Source: Luteimonas sp. S4-F44 (GTDB lineage Bacteria > Pseudomonadota > Gammaproteobacteria > Xanthomonadales > Xanthomonadaceae). From it: a stretch of 64,000 nt of DNA. This document shows, one piece after another, positions 29,313 through 39,437 of this stretch (its first letter is position 1; every line of letters starts with the position of its first letter). The stretch spans positions 3,057,501-3,121,500 of the forward strand of contig NZ_CP093340.1 of NCBI RefSeq assembly GCF_022637415.1. The letters run 5' to 3'. Under the pieces are notes generated by a model. That model made no database searches and was not told the origin of the DNA. It saw only the letters and a program-made list of their open reading frames with translations. Made by a program: the position numbers and the translations under genes.

Positions 29313-32300
29313 TCACTTCCGCGCCTCCCCGACAGGAGCGGCCGGATCCCTGCTTGCTTCCACCCGGGTCTTGGCCCGGACCTGCGGGCTCAGACGTCCC
29401 GAGAGCGCATCGAACACCGACTGCGCGCGGCGCAGGCCCAGGTCGACGTTGTAGGCGTGCGAACCGCGCACGTCGGTATGGCCCACGATGCCGACCGTCC
29501 CGCCACCCAGCGCTTCGAGGCGTTGGGCGACTGCGTCGAGCAGCGCTTCGAACTCCGGTCGGATGGCCGACTTGTCGGTGTCGAACAACACGGTGCCCAG
29601 CAACACACCGCCGTTACCGACGCCGGCCACCATCGCGTGCGGGTCGTCGACCCGCGTTCGCAGTTCGACGGTCAGCGCGGCCGCCGCGTCCGGTGCGACC
29701 CGCGACTGCAGTGCGTCGCGGACCACCGCCGCCCGGGCGAAGGCGAGCGCTTCATGCTCGCCCTCACCGGTGACGATCACCCGGCCGCCGCGGTAGCGGT
29801 CGATCTGCCCGGCCATCGCCTCGATCGCCGGCAGATACGCCTCGCGCAGCTCGCTGCTGTCCCGGGCGAAGAACACTTCGCCCAGTTCCAGCTCCACCGC
29901 CTCGCGGCCTCCCTGCAGTTCGATCACCGGCAACTTGACGCCGAAGTCGAAGCGCACCGGCAGACCCGGCGTCACACGCCGCACCAGCGGATTGGCGGTC
30001 GTGAACTCGGTGCCCGGCGGCAGCGTGGACGGATCCACCTTCAGGATGAAGTTGCGTCCGTGCATCGCGTTGCCGCCCGACACGTCCACCAGGTGATAGC
30101 GGCCGTACTGGTCGGTCTCGATCAGCAGACCTTCCACCGATGCAATCCGCACGCCCGGGATGCCGCGCTCATCGATCCCGCTGTTGGCGATCACGTACTC
30201 GACCACCAGGCCATCGGCCTCTTGCATCACACGTCGCGTGACGGTCGGCTCGGCCGCGGACAGGCCCTTGGCCGCCTCGCCCTCGCGTTCCACCTGCGTG
30301 CTGCCGTCGGCTGCCATGCGCACCGTCACGCCCTGGGCGCTGGTGAGCATGAAGTCCCCGGCGAACGTCGCCGAGCGCAGACGCTGACGAATGACCACCT
30401 GGTGCGCCTCGATCGGATCACCGACCGACTGCCGGCCCGTGATCGTGCCCAGCGCCATCCCGTGCAGCAGCGGCGCGCTGGCGTCGGCGACCGGCTGCGG
30501 CCCGTCGCCGCGGTCGATCGTGGTCGAGCCGGCAACATAGACCTCCGGCGCGAACCCGCCCTGCACCCGCACATTGGTCAGCACCGCACTCGCCTGCCAG
30601 CCATCGCCATTGCGATCGTCGAACACCGTGCCGAACACCAGGCTGTCGTCGAGCAGCGGATCGAACGCGGTCCCGACCTGGGCGGTGGCGATGTTCGACA
30701 GCGGCACGCCGCTCTCGCTCTGCGCCACGGCCTGGTTGATGTGGGACCCGGCACGGATGCCTGCGCCCACACGCAGCAGGTAGCTGATGCTCATGGTGTC
30801 GCCCGGCGCGAGGTCGAGGCTGGAGATGCGGATCGGGTTGTGGCCCGACACCGCCAGCGCCCGGCCGTCGCCACTCGACAGCGAACCGTCGACGTAGCTG
30901 AAGCCCTGCGGCGGCGTATCGAGGACATGCGCCCCGGTCACCATCGCGTTGCTCACGTTCTCCACCGTCAGCGTGTAGCGCACCAGATCGCCGACCTTGA
31001 CCTCGCGCACGGCCACCGACTTGGTGACGCGCAGCGGGGCCTCGCCCTGGACCTTCACCGTCACCGTCGCGGTGTCGCACACCGGCGCCGGATAGGAGGT
31101 GTCGCAGACGCGGTAGACGAAGCTGTCCTCACCGTTGTAGCCAAACGCCGGCGTGTAGCTGCAGGTGCCGTTGGCGCAGCTCACCTGGCCGTGCTGCGAC
31201 GGGGTCAGGATGGTCACCGAGCCCGGATCGAGCGGCGCCCCCGTGCTGGTGTCGTTGTCGACCACCACCACCGGCGTCGGCACGCCCGGCTCCGCGGTCC
31301 CGGCATCGTCATCGATCGCCTCGACGATGTTCGGACGCACCATGACCGTCACCGTCGCCGTCGCACAGTTCTCCGGGTTGGTGATCTCGCAGATCCGGTA
31401 CTCGAAGCTGTCGTCGCCCGAGAAACCGGGGTTGGGCGTGTAGACCACCGTCCCGTCGGGCTGGATCACGATGCTGCCGTTCGCAGGCGGCGTGAGCTCC
31501 ACGACCGTGACGTCGTCGGCATCGACCGGCACACCGTTGAGGGTGTCGTTGTCGAGCACCGGGATCGTGACCGGCGTGTTCTGGTCGGTCGTCGTGCTGT
31601 CGTCGGCCGCCGTGATCTCCGGCGCCTCGATCACCACCGTGACGCTGGCGGTATCGCAGTTCTCGGGATTGAGCACCTCACAGATCGTGTACTCGAAGGT
31701 GTAGCTGCCTGCCGGGCTGCCCGGCGCAACACCGACCACACCCGTCGACGGATCCACCACGATGCCCGTGGGCAGCGTGCCGACCGTGATCGTCACCGTG
31801 TCGATGGTCGCCGGCACGCCGTTGAGCGTGTCGTTGTCCAGCAGGTTGCCGACCGACGGATCACCCGTGGCGCCGTTGACCGGGCCATAGCTGTCGTCGT
31901 TGGCCACGATCTCGGCCGCCTCGACCACCACGGTCACCGTCGCGGTGTCGCAGTTGGACGGATTGAGCACTTCGCAGATCGTGTAGTCGAACGTGTAGCT
32001 GCCTGCTGGGGTGCCCGGCGCGACGCCAACCACACCCGTCGACGGATCCACCACGATGCCCGTGGGCAACGTGCCGACCGTGATCGTCACCGTGTCGATG
32101 GTCGCCGGCACGCCGTTGAGCGTGTCGTTGTCCAGCACGTTGCCGACCGACGGATCGCCGGTGGCGCCGTTGACCGGGCCATAGCTGTCGTCGTTGGCCA
32201 CGATCTCGGCCGCCTCGACTTCCACCGTCACCGTCGCGGTGTCGCAGTTGTCGGGGTTGAGGACCTCACAGATCGTGTATTCGAAGGTGTAGGTGCCCGC

Positions 32301-35300
32301 CGGGGTGCCCGGCGCGACGCCGACCACACCCGTCGACGGATCCACCACGATGCCCGTGGGCAACGTGCCGACCGTGATCGTCACCGTGTCCGGGGTCGCC
32401 GGCACGCCATTGAGCGTGTCGTTGTCCAGGATGTTGCCGACCGACGGGTTGCCGGTGGCGCCGTTGACCGGGCCGTAGTTGTCGTCGTTGGCCACGATCT
32501 CGGCCGCCTCGACTTCCACCGTCACCGTCGCGGTGTCGCAGTTGGACGGATTGAGCACTTCGCAGATCGTGTATTCGAAGGTGTGGCTGCCCGCCGGCGT
32601 GCCCGGCGCGACGCCGACCACACCCGTCGACGGATCCACCACGACGCCCACACGCAGCTCGCCGACCGTGATCGTCACCGTGTCGATGGTCGCCGGCACG
32701 CCGTTGAGCGTGTCGTTGTCCAGCAGGTTGCCGACCGACGGATCACCCGTGGCGCCGTTGACCGGGCCATAGCTGTCGTCGTTGGCCACGATCTCGGCCG
32801 CCTCGACTTCCACCGTCACCGTCGCGGTGTCGCAGTTGTCGGGGTTGAGGACCTCACAGATCGTGTATTCGAAGGTGTAGCTGCCCGCCGGCGTGCCCGG
32901 CGTGACACCGACCACACCCGTCGACGGATCCACCACGATGCCCGTGGGCAGCGTGCCGAGCGTGATCGTCACCGTGTCCGGCGTTGCCGGCACGCCATTG
33001 AGCGTGTCGTTGTCCAGGATGGTGCCGACCGACGGGTTGCCGGTGGCGCCGTTGACCGGGCCATAGCGGTCGTCGTTGGCCACGATCTCGTACGGCGTCA
33101 CGTCGATGGTGACCGACGGCTGACAGGCGGCGGAGGTATCGCCGGCCGGGCAAACCGACGGCTCATCGGTGGTAATGACGGCGGTGTTGACCACTTGGCC
33201 GGCATTCACGTCGGCCTGGGTCACCACGTAGGTGCCCGTCAGCACGCAGCTCGCACCGGGGGCCAGGCTGGCGCAGACCAGGCTCGACGGCGTGATGCGG
33301 TCGTCCCGCACCTCCACATTGCCCAGGCTCACCGTGCCGGTATTGGTCGCGGTGATGGTGTAGGTCAGCGTGTCGCCGAGGGTGACGGTGCCGCTGCCAT
33401 CCTCGTCGGCGTTGCCGGCCAGCGCCTTGTTGGTCGCCATGCCGGGGTTGCGCTCGATGGTGACGTCTTCCTCGTCCGGCGGGCTCGTCGTCGTGCCGCC
33501 GCCCGGCGTCGTGCCGGTCGCGGTCGCGGTGTTGAGCACTTTGCCGGCATCGACTTCCGCCTGCGTGATCGTGTGCGTGCCGGTGCAGGTCGTGCTCGCA
33601 CCCGGTGCCAGCGTCGTCACCGGGCACACGGCCGCAGCGTCAAGCTTGTCATCGTCGATCGCGATGTTGGCAATCGTCACGTTGCCGGTGTTGGTCACCA
33701 GGAACGAATACGCAATGGTGCTGCCGGCGGTGTTGCCGCTCGGCGTGCTCGCGGTCTTGACCACCGTCAGCGACGGCGTGGTCTCGAGCGTCACATCCTC
33801 TTCGTCCGGCGGGCTCGTCGTCGGGCCGCCGCCCGGCGTCGTGCCGGTCGCGGTCGCGGTGTTGAGCACTTTGCCGGCATCGACTTCCGCCTGCGTGATC
33901 GTATGCGTGCCGGTGCAGGTCGTGCTCGCACCCGGCGCCAGCGTCGTCACCGGACACACGGCCGCGGCGTCGAGCTTGTCGTCGTCGATCGCGATATTGC
34001 CGATCGTCACGTTGCCGGTGTTGGTCACCAGGAACGAATACGCAATGGTGCTGCCGGCGGTGTTGCCGCTCGGCGTGCTCGCGGTCTTGACCACCGTCAG
34101 CGACGGCGTGGTCTCGAGCGTCACATCCTCTTCGTCCGGCGGGCTCGTCGTCGTGCCGCCGCCCGGCGTCGTGCCGGTCGCGGTCGCGGTGTTGAGCACT
34201 TCGCCGGCATCGACTTCCGCCTGCGTGATCGTGTGCGTGCCGGTGCAGGTCGTGCTCGCACCCGGGGCCAGCGTCGTCACCGGGCACACGGCCGCAGCGT
34301 CGAGCTTGTCATCGTCGATCGCGATGTTGGCAATCGTCACGTTGCCGGTGTTGGTCACCAGGAACGAATACGCAATGGTGCTGCCCGCGGTGTTGCCGCT
34401 CGGCGTGCTCGCGGTCTTGACGACCGTCAGCGACGGGTCCGGCGTCTCGGTGGGAATCTCGATCGACGGCTGACAGACGGCGTCGGTCGAACCGGCCGGA
34501 CAGACCGCAGGCGTGTCGGGCGTGGTGACCGTCGCGGTATTGCGGATCGTGCCTGCGTCCGCATCGGCCTGGGTCACCGTGTAGGTGCCCACCAGGGTGC
34601 AGGTATTGCCCACCGTCAGCGGTGCACAGGTGATGTTGTCGGGCGTGATGCGCGCGTCGGCCACCGTCACCGTGGGCAGCGTGACGTTGCCACTGTTGGT
34701 GACCGTCACGGTGTAGGTCAGCACATCGCCAACGGCCACCGGGCCGGCCGGCGCCGCACCATTGACCGCCGTCAGTGCCTTGGACGAAGTGACCGCCGGC
34801 TCGACCGCGATCAGCGTGGTTTCGTCGCAGTCGTTGCCGGTCGCCGCACAGTCGATGCCATTGACCGTGACCGCGTTGACGATCTGGTTGACCGTGGCGG
34901 GGGTGCCGACATCAATCTGGACCACGAACGAGAACACGGTGCTCTGACCGGCCAGCACATTGCGCGACTGGGTGTTGACGCAGTTGGCGCCGGTGCAGGT
35001 GAAGTCGTCCGCCGTCGCGCCATGCAGGGTGTTGGCCGGCACGGTTTCGACGACGTCGCCCGCGAACACGGTCGCGGCCTGGGTGCCGCCGACGTGGCGG
35101 ACCTCGATCGCATAGCCCAGCAGGTCGCCCGGTGCGGCCGATTCGCCCGCAGCCACGGGCTGGCCGTCGCGGGTGATCGAGGCCAGCGTCTTGGTGACCT
35201 GCAACTGCGCCGGGGCGATGGTCGGGAAGCTGCACGACGCGAGGTCGCGGCCCGCCCCGCTGGCCGATGCGCCGACTTGCGACATCGTGCCGTTGGTCAA

Positions 35301-37598
35301 ATCCATCGCGTAATACGCGCCGGTGGTGTTGACGACCACGTAGAGCAAGCCGTCTGCACCGAACGCCGCGCCTGCGTAGTTCACCCCCGACGGTGCGCCG
35401 GTGAAGGTCTGCTGGCGGGTCGCGGTGCCCTTGTCGACATCGACGCGATACAGGTCGTTGCCAGCCACCAGCCAGCCCACGCCCTGGTCATCGAACGCGA
35501 TGTCGCCCGAACCGAAGTCGCTCGGCGCCACGTCGTAGGTCAGCGTACTCTGCCCAGCGAGCCGATAGCCGTAGTCGCCGTCGCGCTCGATACGGTACAT
35601 CTGCGCCGTCGCCCCAGCGCCTGCGCGGGTCGCGGCCGTGATCAGATAGCCCACGCCGGTCTGGGTCATGCCCGCACGCGGCAGATTGGCGTTGATCGTC
35701 GCGCCGGTGCGGTACCAGCCGGGGCTGGTCGGATGCGTCGGGTCGTAGGCCCAGACGACGCCGCCCGACCCCTGGTGGAACAGCAGACGGGTCCGTCCGG
35801 TCGGATCGACCATCAGCCCGTTGAGGTCACCGGTGACCGCGAAGTCCAGCCCGGCGACACGGGTGTCGGCTGCCGATCCCGGCGTGTACTGGTAGATGCC
35901 GACGCCGTTGACGATGTTGAAGAAGCCGCCATCGACCGGGCAGAACCCGATCTCCTCGGCCGCCGGGACGACCGGACCGATCACATTGGCGTCCGCCTCG
36001 CCCTCGACATCCTGCGGCAAGGGCACGGTCTGGGCGTTGTGACGCACCGAGACGACGTTGCGGATGGGCTCGCCGGTCGGCGCCGCGGCATCGACGCGCA
36101 CGCGGAACGACATCTGTGCCGACTGGGTCGGCAAAACCATGCCACCAACCGAGCCGGTGGCACCGCTGCCGATCCGGAACACCACGCGGTTGTTGGCGGT
36201 GTCGAACTCGGCAATGTCGTCGCCCACCGCATCGGACATGCTGCCGGTCGCTGCGTCGGCCGCGTTGGTGAGCACCCGCAACGAACCCGGCACATAGGTG
36301 GTGTTGGACGGGATCGGATCGGTGACGACCACATTGGTGGCGCCGTCCTGGCCGTTGTTGGTGAACGAGACGATGTACTCGACCTCTTCGCCCTGGCGGA
36401 CTTCGCTGCTCGGCCCGAGCACCTCGCCCGAGGGCACGCGGCGCGCCTGCTTGGTCAGCGACGTAACGAGGTCGGGGAAGAAGATGTCGGTCGCGAAGAC
36501 CAGCGCATGCGGGAAGTACGCATCCTGGCTGCTGGTGAACTCCAGCGTCGCGCCGGTGGCACCGTTGCGCAGACGCGGGCGGCCGGAATTGGCAGCCGTG
36601 TTGGAGATGTCGACCAGCTTCAGATCAACTGCGAACTGGTTGACGTAGTCGGGATTCTTGGCAGTGAAACGCTCGCCCAGACGGCTGATGCCGCTGTTCC
36701 AGAAATTGTTGGCGGGACTCTGCGCATCGCTGAGCGCGCCGGGGTTGAGCACGTCCGCGCCGCTGAGCCGGAACTGGTCGCCGGTGATGCCGCCGTCGCC
36801 TTCCCACACGAGCGCGCCCATGTAGGCGGTGAACTCGCCGTTTTGCGGCGTCAACAAACCAGTGACCGTGACCGACTGCGGGTTGGTGCCATTGACGTAG
36901 CCGGCATCGCCGTCGAACACCATCAGCCGCCGATAGGGCTTGCTGTCGTGCTCGTAGAGCACGATCAATGCCCAACCGCCATAGTTGCCCAGACCGCCGC
37001 CGTTGTTGTTGCCGCTCACGTCGGAGGTCAGTCCGCCGGCGGCGTAAGTGCCCGCGCCCGCGGCCGCGACCAGCGCGGTGACATCGCGATAGGCCGAATA
37101 GGGGCGGCTGCCCGCGTCGCCTTGGCTGGGGAAGGTGTTGAGATCGCTGGCACTGATCGCCTGGTAGCTGCCGCTCGGAGTCCGGAACTGCAGCGTGCCG
37201 CGGGCCGCGTTGTTCTCGGTCGATCGGCCGCCCCAGTAGAGGCCGGCCGAAAGCACGCGCGCCCCGCTGGGCAGGCTCAGGGTCGCGGTCGATGAGTTCT
37301 GCGGCACACCGGCGGGCAACCGGTTGCCCTCGATGTTCACGAACCGCATCGCCATCGACGAGCCGTTGTTGAGGCCGGAGTTGGACTGGTCGCAGCTGGC
37401 GCAGGTCAACAGCGCATTGCCGATCATCTCGACGTCGCCGCGCGCGTTGAAGCTGTGCCGCTCATTGAGCTGCGCCTGTGCCACGCCGTGCGCGAGCAGC
37501 AGGACGCAGATGGCCATCAGCCATCGTGCCCGCCCCGTCACCACGCGGCGGAGTCCCGCCACGACCCGGTTGTTCGTCTGCCCATCTTGCTGGCTCAT
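29313..37598 (-). CDS. Giant DUF11/Ig-repeat surface protein with C-terminal OmpA domain
   Basis: 2761 residues from the ATG at 37598 (GGGGC-type SD). The N-terminus has an extended signal peptide ending HGVAQAQ. Residues about 30-360 form a globular domain, then come DUF11-type 'uncertain communication' repeats. These are followed by three 110-residue repeats with a TASTPSGNTAGSTI core, five 98-residue repeats starting EIVANDD, and degenerate copies. The last 150 residues hold an OmpA-like peptidoglycan-binding domain (VLFDTDKSAIRPEF, then VGHTDVRGSHAYN). It is probably a large cell-surface or periplasm-spanning adhesin or scaffold. The stop is 15 bases from the next gene's ATG, so the two are co-transcribed. 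Confidence 0.85.
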   Translation of the reverse strand: MSQQDGQTNNRVVAGLRRVVTGRARWLMAICVLLLAHGVAQAQLNERHSFNARGDVEMIGNALLTCASCDQSNSGLNNGSSMAMRFVNIEGNRLPAGVPQNSSTATLSLPSGARVLSAGLYWGGRSTENNAARGTLQFRTPSGSYQAISASDLNTFPSQGDAGSRPYSAYRDVTALVAAAGAGTYAAGGLTSDVSGNNNGGGLGNYGGWALIVLYEHDSKPYRRLMVFDGDAGYVNGTNPQSVTVTGLLTPQNGEFTAYMGALVWEGDGGITGDQFRLSGADVLNPGALSDAQSPANNFWNSGISRLGERFTAKNPDYVNQFAVDLKLVDISNTAANSGRPRLRNGATGATLEFTSSQDAYFPHALVFATDIFFPDLVTSLTKQARRVPSGEVLGPSSEVRQGEEVEYIVSFTNNGQDGATNVVVTDPIPSNTTYVPGSLRVLTNAADAATGSMSDAVGDDIAEFDTANNRVVFRIGSGATGSVGGMVLPTQSAQMSFRVRVDAAAPTGEPIRNVVSVRHNAQTVPLPQDVEGEADANVIGPVVPAAEEIGFCPVDGGFFNIVNGVGIYQYTPGSAADTRVAGLDFAVTGDLNGLMVDPTGRTRLLFHQGSGGVVWAYDPTHPTSPGWYRTGATINANLPRAGMTQTGVGYLITAATRAGAGATAQMYRIERDGDYGYRLAGQSTLTYDVAPSDFGSGDIAFDDQGVGWLVAGNDLYRVDVDKGTATRQQTFTGAPSGVNYAGAAFGADGLLYVVVNTTGAYYAMDLTNGTMSQVGASASGAGRDLASCSFPTIAPAQLQVTKTLASITRDGQPVAAGESAAPGDLLGYAIEVRHVGGTQAATVFAGDVVETVPANTLHGATADDFTCTGANCVNTQSRNVLAGQSTVFSFVVQIDVGTPATVNQIVNAVTVNGIDCAATGNDCDETTLIAVEPAVTSSKALTAVNGAAPAGPVAVGDVLTYTVTVTNSGNVTLPTVTVADARITPDNITCAPLTVGNTCTLVGTYTVTQADADAGTIRNTATVTTPDTPAVCPAGSTDAVCQPSIEIPTETPDPSLTVVKTASTPSGNTAGSTIAYSFLVTNTGNVTIANIAIDDDKLDAAAVCPVTTLAPGASTTCTGTHTITQAEVDAGEVLNTATATGTTPGGGTTTSPPDEEDVTLETTPSLTVVKTASTPSGNTAGSTIAYSFLVTNTGNVTIGNIAIDDDKLDAAAVCPVTTLAPGASTTCTGTHTITQAEVDAGKVLNTATATGTTPGGGPTTSPPDEEDVTLETTPSLTVVKTASTPSGNTAGSTIAYSFLVTNTGNVTIANIAIDDDKLDAAAVCPVTTLAPGASTTCTGTHTITQAEVDAGKVLNTATATGTTPGGGTTTSPPDEEDVTIERNPGMATNKALAGNADEDGSGTVTLGDTLTYTITATNTGTVSLGNVEVRDDRITPSSLVCASLAPGASCVLTGTYVVTQADVNAGQVVNTAVITTDEPSVCPAGDTSAACQPSVTIDVTPYEIVANDDRYGPVNGATGNPSVGTILDNDTLNGVPATPDTVTITLGTLPTGIVVDPSTGVVGVTPGTPAGSYTFEYTICEVLNPDNCDTATVTVEVEAAEIVANDDSYGPVNGATGDPSVGNLLDNDTLNGVPATIDTVTITVGELRVGVVVDPSTGVVGVAPGTPAGSHTFEYTICEVLNPSNCDTATVTVEVEAAEIVANDDNYGPVNGATGNPSVGNILDNDTLNGVPATPDTVTITVGTLPTGIVVDPSTGVVGVAPGTPAGTYTFEYTICEVLNPDNCDTATVTVEVEAAEIVANDDSYGPVNGATGDPSVGNVLDNDTLNGVPATIDTVTITVGTLPTGIVVDPSTGVVGVAPGTPAGSYTFDYTICEVLNPSNCDTATVTVVVEAAEIVANDDSYGPVNGATGDPSVGNLLDNDTLNGVPATIDTVTITVGTLPTGIVVDPSTGVVGVAPGSPAGSYTFEYTICEVLNPENCDTASVTVVIEAPEITAADDSTTTDQNTPVTIPVLDNDTLNGVPVDADDVTVVELTPPANGSIVIQPDGTVVYTPNPGFSGDDSFEYRICEITNPENCATATVTVMVRPNIVEAIDDDAGTAEPGVPTPVVVVDNDTSTGAPLDPGSVTILTPSQHGQVSCANGTCSYTPAFGYNGEDSFVYRVCDTSYPAPVCDTATVTVKVQGEAPLRVTKSVAVREVKVGDLVRYTLTVENVSNAMVTGAHVLDTPPQGFSYVDGSLSSGDGRALAVSGHNPIRISSLDLAPGDTMSISYLLRVGAGIRAGSHINQAVAQSESGVPLSNIATAQVGTAFDPLLDDSLVFGTVFDDRNGDGWQASAVLTNVRVQGGFAPEVYVAGSTTIDRGDGPQPVADASAPLLHGMALGTITGRQSVGDPIEAHQVVIRQRLRSATFAGDFMLTSAQGVTVRMAADGSTQVEREGEAAKGLSAAEPTVTRRVMQEADGLVVEYVIANSGIDERGIPGVRIASVEGLLIETDQYGRYHLVDVSGGNAMHGRNFILKVDPSTLPPGTEFTTANPLVRRVTPGLPVRFDFGVKLPVIELQGGREAVELELGEVFFARDSSELREAYLPAIEAMAGQIDRYRGGRVIVTGEGEHEALAFARAAVVRDALQSRVAPDAAAALTVELRTRVDDPHAMVAGVGNGGVLLGTVLFDTDKSAIRPEFEALLDAVAQRLEALGGGTVGIVGHTDVRGSHAYNVDLGLRRAQSVFDALSGRLSPQVRAKTRVEASRDPAAPVGEARK
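31620..33089 (-). repeat. Five tandem 294-bp coding repeats (98 residues each)
   Basis: Five head-to-tail units start at 33089, 32795, 32501, 32207 and 31913 (minus strand), each encoding EIVANDD..DNDTLNGVP..TICEVLNP..CDTATVTV. Spacing is exactly 294 bp and most differences are single substitutions. The near identity at DNA level implies recent expansion or gene conversion. A sixth, diverged unit follows (PEITAADDSTT..). Confidence 0.95.
33450..34439 (-). repeat. Three tandem 330-bp coding repeats (110 residues each)
   Basis: Units at 34439-34110, 34109-33780 and 33779-33450 encode PSLTVVKTASTPSGN..TNTGNVTI..TTCTGTHTITQAEVDAG. They differ at only a few bases; protein changes include A/G in TIANIA, E/K before VLNTAT and T/P in GGGTTT. 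This is the DUF11 type of fold, and the copy number is probably variable between strains. Confidence 0.95.
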
Positions 37599-38006
37599 GC
37601 CCTGCCCCTTCGCTCTTCGTTCGGTCCGCGACCGCACCCCGCGGTCTCGTCGTTGGCAGGCGCGCGCTCATGCGCCGACATGCACGAACGGAAGGCGCAG
37701 GCCTTCCGCCGCGATGTCGGCGGCTGATCGCTCGGTTGATTGGCGCCGCACGCGGCGCGCCCCTGGACAACGGGCGGCATTAGACGGCAAGGCGCGCGGA
37801 GATACACGCACGCTTGCTCACCGTTTATTTCACGGAAAACTCACATTGCTGAGTAGGGGGCGCACAGCGCCCCGGTGCGGCTCCCGATCAACCGAGCTGC
37901 AGCGCGGGACACTGTCGATCGCAAGGCCGTTACAGCACCTGCGCATGGCGGCCTCGATGACGCGCCGGCAAGGGGCCGCCGCGCAGTGCGGCAGCCGTAG
38001 ACCGGA
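37599..38006. other. Intergenic region between glmU and the giant surface-protein gene
   Basis: About 400 bp without a credible gene. It holds a perfect 7-bp hairpin GGGGCGC-ACA-GCGCCCC (37857-37873) that may end the glmU transcript, though it lacks a U-run. An AT-richer patch at about 37820-37850 could contain the promoter of the giant gene; I could not assign convincing -35/-10 boxes. Confidence 0.5.
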
Positions 38007-39377
38007 TCAGCGAGGGCGCTTGACCGGGCGCTTCCAGCCTTCGACCAGGCTTTGCCTGGCCCGCGCAACGGCGAGCTTGCCGTCGGGCACGTCGGCGGTG
38101 ATCACCGAGCCCGCGGCGGTGGTGGCGTCATGACCGATGCGCACCGGCGCGACCAGTGCGGCGTTGGAGCCGATGAACGCCCGGTCGCCGATGACGGTCT
38201 TGAACTTGTTCACACCGTCGTAGTTGCAGGTGATGGTGCCGGCGCCGATGTTGCTGCCGGCCCCGACCTCGGCATCGCCCAGGTAGGTCAGATGGTTGGC
38301 CTTGCTGCCGACGCCGAGGGTCGCGTTCTTGGTCTCGACGAAGTTGCCCACATGCACGCCGTCGGCAAGCACGGTGCCCGGTCGGAGCCGTGCGAACGGG
38401 CCGATCGTCACCGCGCCTTCTGCGCGCACGCCCTCCAGGTCGCAATGCGCGCGGATCTCGGTGCCTTCGCCCAGGCCCACGTCGCGCAGCCGGCAGAAGG
38501 GCCCGATGCGCACGCCCTCGCCCAGTTCGACGCGGCCCTCGAACACCACGTCGACGTCGATTTCGACGTCGGGCGCAACGATCACCTCGCCGCGGATGTC
38601 CACGCGGGCGGGATCGGCGAACCGGGCGCCCTGCAGGCACAGCGCCCGTACCGCGCGCAGCTGCCATGCGCGCTCGAGCTGGGACAGCTGCCAAGGGTCG
38701 TTGGCGCCTTCAGCCTCGAGCGGATCGTCGACCATGACGATCTGCGCGGCGCTGTACTCGTCAGCGGCCATCGCGAACACATCGGTGAGGTAGTACTCGC
38801 CCTGCGCATTGTCCGACGACAGCCGCGCGAGCCAGGACTTGAGCGCGGTCGCCTCGGCCGCGAGGATGCCGGTGTTGACCAGGCTGATCCGGCGCTGCGC
38901 CTCATCGGCATCCTTGTGCTCGACGATCGCACCGACATGGCCCTCGGGATCGCGCACGATGCGGCCGTAACCGGTCGGGTCCTCGAGTTCGGCGGCCAAC
39001 ACCGCCAGACGGCCCTCGACCGCCACCAACCGGCGCAGGGTCTGCGCGCGCAGCAGCGGCACGTCACCGTAGAGCACGAGCACCTGGGCCCCGTCGGGCA
39101 CCGCGTCCATCGCCTGGCGGACCGCATGCCCGGTGCCCAGCTGCTCGCGCTGCTCGGCCCACTGCAGGTCGGTCCGATCGGCGAACGCCGCCCGCACCTG
39201 CTCACCGCGGTGGCCGTACACAACGTGGATGCCCGCAGGCTCAAGTTCGCGCGCCGCGGCGATCACGTGCCAGAGCATCGGCCGGCCAGCGATCTTCTGC
39301 AGCACCTTGGGCAGCGAGGACTTCATGCGCTTGCCCTCGCCTGCGGCGAGGATGACGACGTGCAGCGGAGCGGTCAT
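38007..39377 (-). CDS. glmU: Bifunctional UDP-N-acetylglucosamine pyrophosphorylase / glucosamine-1-phosphate acetyltransferase
   Basis: 456 residues, the E. coli length. The N-terminal uridylyltransferase domain has [20 protein letters not shown] and QLGTGHAV; the C-terminal half is a left-handed beta-helix of hexapeptide repeats with [31 protein letters not shown] and the acetyltransferase active-site region. It makes UDP-GlcNAc from glucosamine-1-phosphate for peptidoglycan and LPS. The Met at 39377 ([13 protein letters not shown]) is the family start, although the frame is open far upstream. The divergent gene starts 60 bp away. It retains the ancestral position near the atp operon. Confidence 0.98.
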   Translation of the reverse strand: MTAPLHVVILAAGEGKRMKSSLPKVLQKIAGRPMLWHVIAAARELEPAGIHVVYGHRGEQVRAAFADRTDLQWAEQREQLGTGHAVRQAMDAVPDGAQVLVLYGDVPLLRAQTLRRLVAVEGRLAVLAAELEDPTGYGRIVRDPEGHVGAIVEHKDADEAQRRISLVNTGILAAEATALKSWLARLSSDNAQGEYYLTDVFAMAADEYSAAQIVMVDDPLEAEGANDPWQLSQLERAWQLRAVRALCLQGARFADPARVDIRGEVIVAPDVEIDVDVVFEGRVELGEGVRIGPFCRLRDVGLGEGTEIRAHCDLEGVRAEGAVTIGPFARLRPGTVLADGVHVGNFVETKNATLGVGSKANHLTYLGDAEVGAGSNIGAGTITCNYDGVNKFKTVIGDRAFIGSNAALVAPVRIGHDATTAAGSVITADVPDGKLAVARARQSLVEGWKRPVKRPR

Positions 39378-39437
39378 GGCGTTCGAAACCTGGCGGGGGT
39401 TCGATGATAATCGACGCCCGTGCCTCCAGGACCTGCG

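Noticed and set aside
31620..34439. Possible CRISPR array because of regular repeats
   Set aside because: Units are 294 and 330 bp, contiguous without spacers, and translate into one protein frame.
29457..37295. A 2612-codon open frame on the plus strand opposite the giant surface protein
   Set aside because: It is the antisense shadow of a GC-rich repeat gene, made of His/Arg/Asp-rich repeats that mirror the real frame. The minus-strand frame has a signal peptide, DUF11 repeats and an OmpA domain.
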